40,350 bases of DNA from Bacillota bacterium (lineage in GTDB: Bacteria; Macinerneyibacteriota; Macinerneyibacteria; Macinerneyibacteriales; DSCS01): positions 1 to 40,350 of the forward strand of contig DSCS01000053.1 in the NCBI GenBank assembly GCA_011048995.1, given 5' to 3'. The translations under genes were made by a program, and so were the position numbers. Shown here piece by piece: positions 25,605 to 33,585 of the stretch (position 1 is its first letter; each line of letters begins with the position of its first letter). The notes under the pieces are model-generated. The model saw nothing but the letters and a program-made list of their open reading frames with translations. It was not told the DNA's origin and did no database searches.

Positions 25605-26051
25605 ATGCAGCTCAAAGACTACTTGACTCCCCATTTGATTTTTTTCGAAGAGAAGCCTCTCTCTAAGGAAGAATCGATCAAGCTGTTGTGCCGGCGTGTC
25701 GCCGACGATCAACAACTGGATGCCCCGTCCCTTTTCGGGGAAGTCATGGAGCGCGAAAATAAAATGACCACGGGGATGGGCAGCCATATTGCTGTTCCTC
25801 ACGCCCGGATTGATTCTCTTGACCGGTTTCAGACCGCCTGTCTCGTCAGCGAAAATGGAATCGACTTTGACGCGTTAGACGAAAAGCCCGTTCATATTGT
25901 CGTGCTTTTACTCTCTCCCAAAAGAATGGTCAAAGAGCATATTGCCCTTCTCTCCAAAATCTCCTATTTTCTTACTGACAAAGAAAATTTTAAAAAGATC
26001 ATGGAGGCTTCTTCCATCGAAGAGATCCAAGAAATGGTCCGTTTATATTAA
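25605..26051 (+). CDS. PTS IIA protein, PtsN/fructose-mannitol type
   Basis: Single-domain phosphotransferase EIIA of 148 aa. The phosphorylated histidine is H66 in IAVPHAR, with the conserved H61 before it. No EIIB or EIIC domain and no sugar operon lie nearby, so it may be a regulatory protein of the PtsN (nitrogen PTS) kind rather than a transporter component; this is inference from isolation. Cytoplasmic. It has its own promoter and a strong AAGGAGG. Its stop codon overlaps the stop of radC on the other strand by the palindrome TTAA. Confidence 0.88.
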   Translation: MQLKDYLTPHLIFFEEKPLSKEESIKLLCRRVADDQQLDAPSLFGEVMERENKMTTGMGSHIAVPHARIDSLDRFQTACLVSENGIDFDALDEKPVHIVVLLLSPKRMVKEHIALLSKISYFLTDKENFKKIMEASSIEEIQEMVRLY

Positions 26052-26728
26052 AGAAGCCCCCGGCTTCTCAAACTGACGTAATCATCAGCGCAAACAATAA
26101 GATGATCCAGGAGCTGAATATCCAGCTCCCTGCAAAGCCGGCTCAGTTTTTCCGTGAATGCGATATCAGCCCGGGACGGCTCATTGATTCCCGAAGGGTG
26201 ATTATGAACAAGGATGATCCCTGTAGCTCCGGTGTTAAAGACATCCCGTACAATATTGCGGGGATAAAGATAAGAGTAATTGACGCTTCCCTCCTGATAA
26301 TGGAAAAGGTTCAGCACATGGTTCTGCCCGTTCAGGCACAGCACGCAAAATATCTCATTTTCCTTCCCCCCGTACCAAGCCCGGAAATAATCAACGACTC
26401 CTTCCGGAGATTGAACCCGGACCTTTTCCTGTTTCATATTTTGCCCCAGGTAATAAACTAAAAGGCTCTTGACTACTTTCAGAAGATCCGCCGTCCGCTC
26501 ACCGACTCCCCTGACACGGAGAAGCTCTGGCCGGGGGGCATCCAAAATATTCTTCACTGACCCAAACCGGGCCAACAGGTCTTTCGCCAGAGGTTTTGTG
26601 TCTTTACGGACGTTGACAGCCCCCAAAAGAAGCTCGACCACCTCATATTCGGCAAAACCGTCAAAATCCGAAAGGCGGAATCGCTCTCTCAATCGTTTTT
26701 TATGTCCTTTGTTCAACTCATGTGCCAT
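26048..26728 (-). CDS. radC: RadC family JAB1/MPN-domain protein
   Basis: Cytoplasmic protein of 226 aa with a helix-hairpin-helix region (RVRGVGERTA, 71-80) and the JAMM metal-binding signature E125, H175-N-H177-PSG-S and D188. The name RadC is historical; a firm role in DNA repair has not been shown for the family. It is the last gene of the long minus-strand series, six nt after the CDF transporter. No clear ribosome binding site is seen before the ATG, which suggests translation coupled to the upstream gene. The 3' end overlaps the converging PTS IIA gene. Confidence 0.92.
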   Translation of the reverse strand: MAHELNKGHKKRLRERFRLSDFDGFAEYEVVELLLGAVNVRKDTKPLAKDLLARFGSVKNILDAPRPELLRVRGVGERTADLLKVVKSLLVYYLGQNMKQEKVRVQSPEGVVDYFRAWYGGKENEIFCVLCLNGQNHVLNLFHYQEGSVNYSYLYPRNIVRDVFNTGATGIILVHNHPSGINEPSRADIAFTEKLSRLCRELDIQLLDHLIVCADDYVSLRSRGLL

Positions 26729-26734
26729 ACAAAA

Positions 26735-27886
26735 TCAATAAGAAAACAACGGCTCGACTTTCATAATCACATTTTTTACAGCCGGAAAGGCTTGATTCAA
26801 TTCTCGCAGCAAGGTTTCCCGCACAGCTTCCTCTTCTCTACGTGAGACAGCCCGCTTTGTGGAGAGATCCAACAGGACAGAGATCCTTTTCTTTCCGATT
26901 TTTCTCAAATCATGGAAAGAATCGACAAAATCAAACCGCTCCAGAAGCGGCGTTACAGTTGCATGGATCTCCCGAAGAAGAGAATCCGTTTTATCAACCG
27001 GGTCAATATGAACGACCGATTTCACATGAAAGGCCTCATCCAATTTTTCTTCGACCATCTCGCTGTAATAGTGAGCCTTCTCAAAAGTCAATCGGCTGTC
27101 TAACTCCACGTGGAGGCTTAAAATCTTTGTCCCCTCATAATTGTTGATAATAATATCGTGAAGCCCTTCCACAAAGTCAAAACTTTTGACAAATGTCTTT
27201 AATTCTTCGAGGAACTCCGAAGAAGGGTGCTCTCCTATAAGAACGCTGACGGCTTTCTTGGCAATTGTGATTCCTGACCAGAGGATAAAAAGAGCCACCG
27301 CTATACCAAGATATCCGTCAATACGCGGGATAAAAAAAGTGAACAGAACCAAAACAGAAGAGATGGCGTCACTGCGATGATGCCATCCGTCAGCTTTTAA
27401 TGTTTCGGATCTTATTTTCTTTCCAAGAAAAAAAGAGACCCGGGACATGATTTCTTTAACAAAAATAGATGCGATGACAGCGCCAACAAAAAAGAGAGAG
27501 CGTTCTACCTCGCGTCCATCGGTAATGGCCTTGACAGAACTTCTAACAAACTCAATACCCGTGAGAAGAAGGAGAAAAGAGACTCCCAACGTGGCAATAT
27601 GCTCCATCCGTCCATGACCGTAAGGATGTTCACAATCAGCCGGCCTGTAGGCCATTTTAAAGCCGAAAAAAACGCCCAGAGAGGAGCCGATATCCGACAA
27701 AGTATGAACCGCATCAGCCAGTACGGCGATACTACCGCTGAGAAGCCCCACAACACCTTTGATGATGAAAAGGACACCGTTAAGAATAATGCTTAAAACT
27801 CCTTCATAACGGCCCCAATACTCTCGGCAGTCGGGAGGATGCTTTTGAAAAGATTTTCTGTAAAGACGATCCAAAAAGGCGCTCAC
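26735..27886 (-). CDS. Cation diffusion facilitator (CDF) metal transporter with duplicated C-terminal domain
   Basis: Inner-membrane metal/proton antiporter of 383 aa with six predicted helices. Site A residues are H61 and D65 (AVHTLSDIG, TM2) and H169 and D173 (GWHHRSDA, TM5). This HD-HD set is typical of zinc-type transporters, though selectivity is inferred. A metal-loop motif HPYGHGRMEH (87-96) joins TM2 and TM3. After TM6 there are two tandem cytoplasmic ZT-dimer-like domains: FDFVEGLHDI (237-246) recurs as FDFVDSFHDL about 80 residues later, where most family members have one. GTG start with GGAGG nine nt upstream; 15 nt after the small secreted protein gene. Confidence 0.9.
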   Translation of the reverse strand: MSAFLDRLYRKSFQKHPPDCREYWGRYEGVLSIILNGVLFIIKGVVGLLSGSIAVLADAVHTLSDIGSSLGVFFGFKMAYRPADCEHPYGHGRMEHIATLGVSFLLLLTGIEFVRSSVKAITDGREVERSLFFVGAVIASIFVKEIMSRVSFFLGKKIRSETLKADGWHHRSDAISSVLVLFTFFIPRIDGYLGIAVALFILWSGITIAKKAVSVLIGEHPSSEFLEELKTFVKSFDFVEGLHDIIINNYEGTKILSLHVELDSRLTFEKAHYYSEMVEEKLDEAFHVKSVVHIDPVDKTDSLLREIHATVTPLLERFDFVDSFHDLRKIGKKRISVLLDLSTKRAVSRREEEAVRETLLRELNQAFPAVKNVIMKVEPLFSY

Positions 27887-27901
27887 AACGGTCTGCCTCC
27901 A

Positions 27902-28303
27902 TTACAGGCTTTTCATCGCTTCTTTCAGCTTGATCAGTTCTTCTTGTCTCTCGATAGAATATTCTTTGTCCCGGAAATAAAGAGTCTTCCCTTTTATATG
28001 AATAATATGGTCTTTATCAAAAACTTTCGCGTGCTCTTCAGAGCAGGCGCCTTTTCCGATAATCAGAAAAGCCCCCGGGGGAATCTCTGCAGGAAGCTCA
28101 TCTGCGGGCTCAATACCGAAAAAATCTGAAATCGATTCCATCGATTTTGAGGGCGCACAGGAGCATGGTAAAAGAAAGACTTTCAGTTCTGCTCTCTCTG
28201 GGGGCTCGTAAGTACAAACGCCATCGATACAGACAGGTGCCCCCTGTATTATGCCGGTGAATAAAGAAAAAAAGATTAAAATAAGACAAAAAGGCCTCAG
28301 CAT
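27902..28303 (-). CDS. Small secreted cysteine-containing protein, unknown function
   Basis: Protein of 133 aa with signal peptide 1-21 and about 112 mature residues. Five cysteines remain after cleavage: C25 and C30 (CIDGVC), C47 and C49 (a CxC in LLPCSCAPS) and C87. The rest has alternating strands and helices and ends in a charged helix. I do not recognise a family; the CxC after a beta strand could be a redox or metal site of a thioredoxin-like fold. The gene starts inside the last codons of purM (7-nt overlap) with GGGGGA upstream, and precedes the CDF transporter by 15 nt, so a metal-related role is possible but unproven. Confidence 0.65.
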   Translation of the reverse strand: MLRPFCLILIFFSLFTGIIQGAPVCIDGVCTYEPPERAELKVFLLPCSCAPSKSMESISDFFGIEPADELPAEIPPGAFLIIGKGACSEEHAKVFDKDHIIHIKGKTLYFRDKEYSIERQEELIKLKEAMKSL

Positions 28304-29286
28304 AATGATATCCCCCGTTCGCCTTTGATCACACGTCCGATCAGCATCGGATTTTCACCGTTATTCTTCAAGATGTCCATGGCTTTTTCTTTGTCAGCAG
28401 GGGCTACGGCTATCATCAACCCGATTCCCATGTTAAAGGTCGTAAACATCTCGTCTTCTTCTACCAGCCCCTTTTCGGCAATGCTCAGAAAGATCCCGGG
28501 GATGGGCCAGCTCCCCTTTTTGATCTCGGCGCGGCAGCCGTCAGGCAGCATCCGTGGAATATTTTCATAAAACCCGCCCCCGGTGATATGAACCATTCCG
28601 TGGACGCCAATCTCCTCCAAAAGAGGCAAAACAGCTTTGACATAGATCTTTGTCGGTGTTAAAAGCTCATTAAGAATCGATGGCTCCGGTTTTTTCTCGT
28701 TGATGAGCACCTTTCTCGCCAGGCTGTATCCGTTCGAATGAATTCCGCTTGAAGGAAGGCCTATAAGAAGATCACCTTCCCGGATTTTTTCTCCGGTAAC
28801 GATTTTCTCCTTTTCACATACACCAACGGCAAAACCGGCCAGGTCATACTCTCCCGGGGCATAAAAATCAGGCAATTCAGCTGTCTCTCCGCCTAAGAGA
28901 GCACATCCCGAACGGCGGCAGCCTTCGACGACACCGTCGACGATCTCTTCAATTTGGGCGGGATCAACCGATGATGTCGCAATATAATCCAGAAAAAAAA
29001 GAGGGCGTGCTCCCTGGACAAGAATGTCATTCACACTCATAGCGACAAGGTCGATGCCCACTGTATGGTGCGTGTTCAGTAAAAAGGCGATCTTCAGTTT
29101 TGTCCCGACCCCGTCTGTCCCTGAAACCAGCACGGGTTCCCTGTACCCCTGTAAGGCATAAAGCCCCCCGAAGGAGCCAAGATCCGTCAGAACATGAGCA
29201 TCAAAAGTCGTTTTGACTTTTTCTTTTATTCTGCGGACAGCTTCATTTCCCTTTTCAATATCAACACCGGCATCACGATATTTCAT
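28297..29286 (-). CDS. purM: Phosphoribosylformylglycinamidine cyclo-ligase (AIR synthetase)
   Basis: Cytoplasmic purine-synthesis enzyme of 329 aa that closes the imidazole ring of AIR using ATP. Family signatures are present from the start: YRDAGVDIEKGN, SGTDGVGTKLKIA (54-66), VNDILVQGARPLFFLDY, LLGGETAELPDFY and the C-terminal HITGGGFYENIPRM. Length is normal. No other purine gene is in the window, so it is isolated from its pathway. It sits 19 nt after the pseudouridine synthase gene with GGAGGAATT before the ATG, and its end overlaps the small secreted protein gene. Confidence 0.95.
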   Translation of the reverse strand: MKYRDAGVDIEKGNEAVRRIKEKVKTTFDAHVLTDLGSFGGLYALQGYREPVLVSGTDGVGTKLKIAFLLNTHHTVGIDLVAMSVNDILVQGARPLFFLDYIATSSVDPAQIEEIVDGVVEGCRRSGCALLGGETAELPDFYAPGEYDLAGFAVGVCEKEKIVTGEKIREGDLLIGLPSSGIHSNGYSLARKVLINEKKPEPSILNELLTPTKIYVKAVLPLLEEIGVHGMVHITGGGFYENIPRMLPDGCRAEIKKGSWPIPGIFLSIAEKGLVEEDEMFTTFNMGIGLMIAVAPADKEKAMDILKNNGENPMLIGRVIKGERGISLC

Positions 29287-29305
29287 AATTCCTCCAAAAT
29301 AATCC

Positions 29306-30007
29306 TTACTTTGATAATAACCGGATTTCCTCCTGCGTCAACTCCCTCCATTGATTGGGCTGAAGCCCTTCAACAGTCACCGGGCCTATCCGCACTCTCT
29401 TTAACGCTGTCACTGTCAATCCCACTTTAGAAGCCATGCGGCGCACCTGTCTGTTTTTTCCTTCTGTCAGAATAATAGCAAAAGAATGAGGAGAGCGCTT
29501 GGAGACATAAGCCTTCCGCAGAGCTTTCCCGTCGAGCATCATCCCCTGCCGCATTTTTTCAAGAGCGCCTTCATGAACCGTTTCCGCCACAGTGACTTCA
29601 TACTCTTTTTCTTTTAATTTTTCCGGCGCGCGGACTGAAGCGATAAATAAACCGTCATCGGAGAGTATCATAAGTCCCTCGCTCTCCTTATCCAGCCTTC
29701 CGGCATAGGATAATGCTTGAAAGGTTAAGAAGATATCTCCCAGGGACTTTCCTTCTTTTTGAGCAAATGTACTGACGATCCCCTTAGGTTTGTAATAGGC
29801 AATATACTTTTTGTCTTTTAAATGATCATTTCCTGTTGATGTCAAAGCGATGATGTCTTTATCGAGATCCACATGATGCCAGGGCTCTTTGACAATAATC
29901 CCGTTTACGGTGACTTCTCCCTGACATATGAGTCTGTCTCCTTCTCTCCTTGAGGCCAGCCCTAATTCTTTTAAGGCTTTGTTCAACCGCAGAGGTCTTT
30001 CTGCCAT
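29306..30007 (-). CDS. RsuA/RluB-type pseudouridine synthase
   Basis: RNA-modifying enzyme of 233 aa. An S4 RNA-binding domain (about 5-50: RLNKALKELGLASRREGDRL) precedes the catalytic domain with YYKPKGIVST (71-80) and catalytic D106 in GRLDKESEGLMIL. The C-terminal EGKNRQVRRM motif is diagnostic for the RsuA/RluB/RluE/RluF group. Which rRNA uridine is modified cannot be told. It begins 8 nt after the small membrane protein gene. The ATG lacks an evident ribosome binding site, so coupling to the upstream gene is likely. Confidence 0.92.
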   Translation of the reverse strand: MAERPLRLNKALKELGLASRREGDRLICQGEVTVNGIIVKEPWHHVDLDKDIIALTSTGNDHLKDKKYIAYYKPKGIVSTFAQKEGKSLGDIFLTFQALSYAGRLDKESEGLMILSDDGLFIASVRAPEKLKEKEYEVTVAETVHEGALEKMRQGMMLDGKALRKAYVSKRSPHSFAIILTEGKNRQVRRMASKVGLTVTALKRVRIGPVTVEGLQPNQWRELTQEEIRLLSK

Positions 30008-30015
30008 AAATCGTT

Positions 30016-30366
30016 TCAGCGGTCAAGGTTCAGATGCCGAGCTAAGAAGCCGATGACCGGGAACTCAACAATTTCTTTCTGCCAATAGAGAACGATTCCG
30101 ATGACAGATAAAGAAAATTGGAAAAGCATCCCCAAAAGGAAGAGGATCTCCCCGATTTTAGGAATAAAAAGCAGCAAAAAAAAGAGCAAAAAGAAAGCGA
30201 ATTGAACAAGCCCCTGTTTAGCGTGATAATGAATAAATTTATTTTTTCCTGAAAAAAGGAACAGCGGCAGAAGGGATAAAGGCAGCCCGTAAGCAAAGAT
30301 ACCCCAGATCCAGGAAGCGCGTCTCAAGTCCCGGTCTTCAAAAGTATAATATTGGCGATGCTCCAT
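30016..30366 (-). CDS. Small membrane protein, DUF4870/Tic20-like
   Basis: Protein of 116 aa with three hydrophobic segments (about 17-38, 50-70 and 72-95). The FIHYHAKQGLVQFAFF motif resembles the HAxQG pattern of small DUF4870 or Tic20-like proteins, a family of unknown function. It starts at the very end of iorB through a TAATG overlap and is therefore translationally coupled to it. A link to IorAB is not established. The family call is moderate. Confidence 0.65.
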   Translation of the reverse strand: MEHRQYYTFEDRDLRRASWIWGIFAYGLPLSLLPLFLFSGKNKFIHYHAKQGLVQFAFFLLFFLLLFIPKIGEILFLLGMLFQFSLSVIGIVLYWQKEIVEFPVIGFLARHLNLDR

Positions 30367-30950
30367 TATCTCGCCAACTCCTTTCCCTTTTCAAACGCGT
30401 TCAGGTTTCCTGTGACATATTTGGGAGGGACCATGCTCTCTACGGCCTTTTTCATCGATGTGTCTGATATTTTCATCAAATGGGAAACCGTCCCTAACAA
30501 CACGACATTGGCAAAGCGGACATTCCCCAGCTCTCGGGCGATATTGACAGCATCGATCAAGTAAAACTTTTTACCGAAGGCTGTCTTTAATGCTCCCGCC
30601 GGATCTTTCGGGTATTTGACCTGGCTGAAATAAACAGAGTTGGGGATGATCTTTTCGTTACTGCAAACGATAAAGCCCTCTTCTTTAAGGTATTTGGAAA
30701 ATCTCAGGGCTTCGACTAACTCAAAAGAAAAAATGATGTCAGCTTTTCCTTCTTCAATCAGGGGAGAATAGACTTTACGGCCATAGCGTAGATGTGAATT
30801 TACACTGCCGCCCCGCTGGCTCATACCGTGGACCTCAGCCTTTTTGACATCGAACCCTTCCAGCATGAGCGCCTCACTGAGAATCTCGCTGGCTGTCAAA
30901 ACGCCTTGTCCTCCAACGCCGACTAACAGAATATTTTTTATATCATTCAT
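30366..30950 (-). CDS. iorB: Indolepyruvate:ferredoxin oxidoreductase, beta subunit
   Basis: Cytoplasmic gamma-type domain subunit of 194 aa. The nucleotide-binding-like N-terminus GVGGQGVLTASEIL (12-25) and the MSQRGGSVNSHLRYG motif are characteristic of IorB and related 2-oxoacid:ferredoxin oxidoreductase gamma domains. With IorA it oxidatively decarboxylates aryl pyruvates (from aromatic amino acids) to aryl-acetyl-CoA, reducing ferredoxin, or runs the reverse direction in anaerobes. It follows iorA by 14 nt with AAAGGAGG before the ATG. Confidence 0.93.
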   Translation of the reverse strand: MNDIKNILLVGVGGQGVLTASEILSEALMLEGFDVKKAEVHGMSQRGGSVNSHLRYGRKVYSPLIEEGKADIIFSFELVEALRFSKYLKEEGFIVCSNEKIIPNSVYFSQVKYPKDPAGALKTAFGKKFYLIDAVNIARELGNVRFANVVLLGTVSHLMKISDTSMKKAVESMVPPKYVTGNLNAFEKGKELAR

Positions 30951-30964
30951 TCTTTTTCCTCCTT

Positions 30965-32719
30965 TTAAACCAGCTCAATGGCATCTTTAGGACAGACCTG
31001 GGCACACACTGAGCAACCGGTGCAAAGGGATTCCACTATATGGGATTTTGTTTCGTCCTCGTTCTTGACGACAGCAGGACACCCGACTTTCAGGCAAAGG
31101 CCGCAATTGATGCATTTATCCTCATTGACTTTATATTTCTTCTCGGCAAAATTCATCCTTCTGATCAGCATACACGGGTTATACGTGATGACCACAGAGA
31201 CTTCCGGACGCTCCATTTCTTCTTTGATGACCTCTTTTAAAGCTTTGAGGTCATATGAGTCCACTTTACGGACATGTTCCACTCCGATAGCTTTCGCCAA
31301 GGCCTCCAGATCGACCTCTTTGGTCTCTTCACCCATGAGAGTGTAACCCGTTCCGGGATTCTCCTGGCGTCCGGTCATCGCCGTAATTCTGTTGTCCAAT
31401 ATGATGACGGTATTGGACCCTTTGTTGTAAACGGCATCCATCAAACCGGTTACTCCTGAATGCATGAAAGTCGAATCCCCGATCACAGCGACTGACTGAC
31501 GGGAAAAATCGAGGCCCAGAGCCTTCTCCAGCCCGATGTTGACTCCGATAGAGGCTCCCATGGCAATCGTTGAATCCATTGCTGAAAGCGGAGGCTGAAC
31601 TCCAAGGGTATAACAGCCTATATCTCCGGTGACCACCGCTTTTAGTTTGTTGAGTGTATAAAAGACTCCACGATGGGGACAGCCCGGACACAGCACAGGA
31701 GGCCGGACAGGCAATAATGCGGTATCAGCCTTCTCCTCTCCTTGGGGAGCATGGCTGATCTCTGAGAGGGCCTGCCGGACGATGTCCACATTCAACTCTC
31801 CGCAGCGCGGAACGATTGCTTTCCCCGTACAAGGGATGCCTGCCGCTTTGATCATCTCTTCAATAAAAGGCTCCAGCTCTTCGACAATGTAGAGTTTTTT
31901 GACCCGGGCGGCAAATTCGGCGATCATTTTCATGGGAAGAGGAAAACTCATTCCCAGTTTCAAAACAGAAGCTTCAGGGAAGGCCTCTTTGACATATTGA
32001 TAGGCGATTCCCGAAGTAATGATCCCGATCTCGTTATTCTTCATCTCAATACGGTTGATCTCTGTTTTTTCTGCTTCTTCAGCCAGTCTCAACGTTCGTT
32101 CTTCGACGACAGGGTGGCGTTTTTTGGCATTGGCAGGAACCATTACATATTTTGAAGGGTTCCTTTCAAATCCGGTCAACCCCTCTTTCTCACTGCGCTC
32201 CTTTAATTGAACAACTGTTTTTGTATGGGAAATCCGGGTCGTCGTGCGAAGCATGACAGGCGTATCAAAGCGTTCACTGATCTCCAAAGCAAGGCCGACA
32301 AAATCTTTGCATTCCTGTGAATCAGAAGGTTCCAAAAGCGGCATTTTAGCGAATTTAGCATAATAACGGTTATCCTGTTCGTTTTGTGACGAATGCATTC
32401 CGGGATCATCAGCGGATATAAGCACAAAACCACCCTTAATACCGGAGTAAGTCACTGTCAAAAGAGGGTCTGCGGCCACATTGACGCCCACATGTTTCAT
32501 GGCGACCAAAGTCCGCGCGCCTCCGAAAGAGGCTCCGATTCCCACTTCCAGGGCCACTTTTTCATTGGGAGACCATTGCGATTTAACCTTCTCTTTATAT
32601 TGAACCATATTTTCCAATATTTCCGTGCTGGGCGTTCCCGGATAGGCCACAGCGACCTTTCCGCCGTATTCATAAAACCCGCGGGCAACAGCTTCATTTC
32701 CTGATAACATCTTTTTCAT
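30965..32719 (-). CDS. iorA: Indolepyruvate:ferredoxin oxidoreductase, alpha subunit
   Basis: Catalytic subunit of 584 aa. The order is a pyrimidine-binding domain (GNEAVARGFYEYGGKVAVAYPGTPSTEI), a transketolase C-like domain, the thiamine-diphosphate domain (CPGCPHRG, GDIGCYTLG, GDSTFMHSG...ILDN) and a C-terminal double [4Fe-4S] ferredoxin domain. Cluster cysteines are C536, C539, C542, C547 and C566, C569, C572, C576; the longer gap in the first motif (CxxCxxCxxxxCP) is normal for IorA. It acts in amino-acid fermentation or synthesis and points to an anaerobic lifestyle. It overlaps the TPR gene by 4 nt; GGGAGG precedes the ATG. Confidence 0.95.
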   Translation of the reverse strand: MKKMLSGNEAVARGFYEYGGKVAVAYPGTPSTEILENMVQYKEKVKSQWSPNEKVALEVGIGASFGGARTLVAMKHVGVNVAADPLLTVTYSGIKGGFVLISADDPGMHSSQNEQDNRYYAKFAKMPLLEPSDSQECKDFVGLALEISERFDTPVMLRTTTRISHTKTVVQLKERSEKEGLTGFERNPSKYVMVPANAKKRHPVVEERTLRLAEEAEKTEINRIEMKNNEIGIITSGIAYQYVKEAFPEASVLKLGMSFPLPMKMIAEFAARVKKLYIVEELEPFIEEMIKAAGIPCTGKAIVPRCGELNVDIVRQALSEISHAPQGEEKADTALLPVRPPVLCPGCPHRGVFYTLNKLKAVVTGDIGCYTLGVQPPLSAMDSTIAMGASIGVNIGLEKALGLDFSRQSVAVIGDSTFMHSGVTGLMDAVYNKGSNTVIILDNRITAMTGRQENPGTGYTLMGEETKEVDLEALAKAIGVEHVRKVDSYDLKALKEVIKEEMERPEVSVVITYNPCMLIRRMNFAEKKYKVNEDKCINCGLCLKVGCPAVVKNEDETKSHIVESLCTGCSVCAQVCPKDAIELV

Positions 32720-33357
32720 AGCACCTCCCTTATGGCTAACATCTTCGGATAAGGGGATTCTTTATATTCATCCCTGTTCAACTCATTAGCCGCTTTTTGA
32801 GCCAATGACTCATCCCGCGCGCCCTTACCGCATAAGTAAAGAAGATAAAGAACATTATCATAGAGCGGGCTTTCCTTGCTGATTTTGTATAAATATTCTT
32901 TGGCTTTGTCATATTCCCCGGTTTTCACGTAGATGCCGGACAAAGCCAAATGAGCAGGGTCTTTCTCATACAGCGAACTCGCAGCCAGAGAATAATACTT
33001 CACAGCCTTTTCCGTGTCTTCTTCGGCAAAATGCTGGCCTAATCGGAAAAGAAGCGCCGCTCCTCCAGGCGTATTTTTATATTTTTCTCCCATTTCCTCA
33101 AGAAGCGTCATCTTCTCTTCAGGAATCTTCTCCCATGAGCCTCCTAAATCCTGAAGCGTTTTAGTAATATTGACCCCTGCGGCCTTATTTCTTGTTTCTT
33201 TTTGATATCGGATAATCCAAAGAGCCACGACAAGAAGGATCAGGATTCCGACGACAGCGAGAATAGTGTTCAGCCGCGGAGTGACCCAATGGATTATACG
33301 GGACAATGCAGAAGCAAATTCATTTTCTTTTAATTTATGCCTTTCGGTAGACTTCAT
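32716..33357 (-). CDS. Membrane-anchored tetratricopeptide repeat protein
   Basis: Protein of 213 aa with a short cytoplasmic N-terminus, one transmembrane helix (about 29-49) and a helical repeat domain facing the periplasm. TPR-like units are seen around 90-185 (LLFRLGQHFAEEDTEKAVKYY, ALSGIYVKTGEYDKAKEYL). Overall layout resembles YfgM/tetratricopeptide Tol-like helpers of envelope proteins, but I cannot assign it. It is the first protein gene after tRNA-Arg (22 nt downstream), and AAGGGGG precedes the ATG. Its stop overlaps the iorA start by 4 nt. Confidence 0.8.
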   Translation of the reverse strand: MKSTERHKLKENEFASALSRIIHWVTPRLNTILAVVGILILLVVALWIIRYQKETRNKAAGVNITKTLQDLGGSWEKIPEEKMTLLEEMGEKYKNTPGGAALLFRLGQHFAEEDTEKAVKYYSLAASSLYEKDPAHLALSGIYVKTGEYDKAKEYLYKISKESPLYDNVLYLLYLCGKGARDESLAQKAANELNRDEYKESPYPKMLAIREVL

Positions 33358-33379
33358 TCGATACCCCCTTTGAGTGTTA

Positions 33380-33453
33380 TACGCCAGGAGGGATTCGAAC
33401 CCCCGACCCTTGGTTTAGGAAACCAATGCTCTATCCTACTGAGCTACTGACGC
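33380..33453 (-). tRNA. tRNA-Arg (anticodon CCU)
   Basis: A complete 74-nt cloverleaf on the minus strand. The anticodon loop TTCCTAA is closed by TTGGT/ACCAA, giving CCU. The D-arm (AGCTCAGTAGGATAGAGC) and the T-arm with TTCGAAT are present. The acceptor stem GCGTCAG/CTGGCGT has two G-U pairs, including G1-U72, with A as discriminator. CCA is not encoded. It reads rare AGG codons. The TPR gene follows in the same direction after 22 nt, so it is probably processed from a longer transcript. Confidence 0.95.
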
Positions 33454-33471
33454 TTGGATTTTGACACAGCC

Positions 33472-33499
33472 AGTATATCGGGAGAGCCCCGATTGTCAA
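33472..33499 (-). promoter_or_regulatory. Sigma70-type promoter of tRNA-Arg and the following gene series
   Basis: Minus-strand TTGACA (33494-33499) and TATACT (33472-33477), 16-nt spacer; +1 near 33465, 12 nt before the mature tRNA. No promoter is visible in the 22 nt between tRNA and the TPR gene. Confidence 0.7.
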
Positions 33500-33539
33500 T
33501 AAATTTTTCCTCTTCGATTCTGCAGAGCCCAGGTGAGAA

Positions 33540-33568
33540 TTGACAAAAGCTGCTCTCTGATATATATT
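33540..33568 (+). promoter_or_regulatory. Promoter of the AMIN/NlpC gene pair
   Basis: TTGACA (33540-33545) and TATATT (33563-33568), 17-nt spacer, divergent from the tRNA promoter. Confidence 0.6.
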
Positions 33569-33585
33569 AAAGAAAAGGAGGCTTT

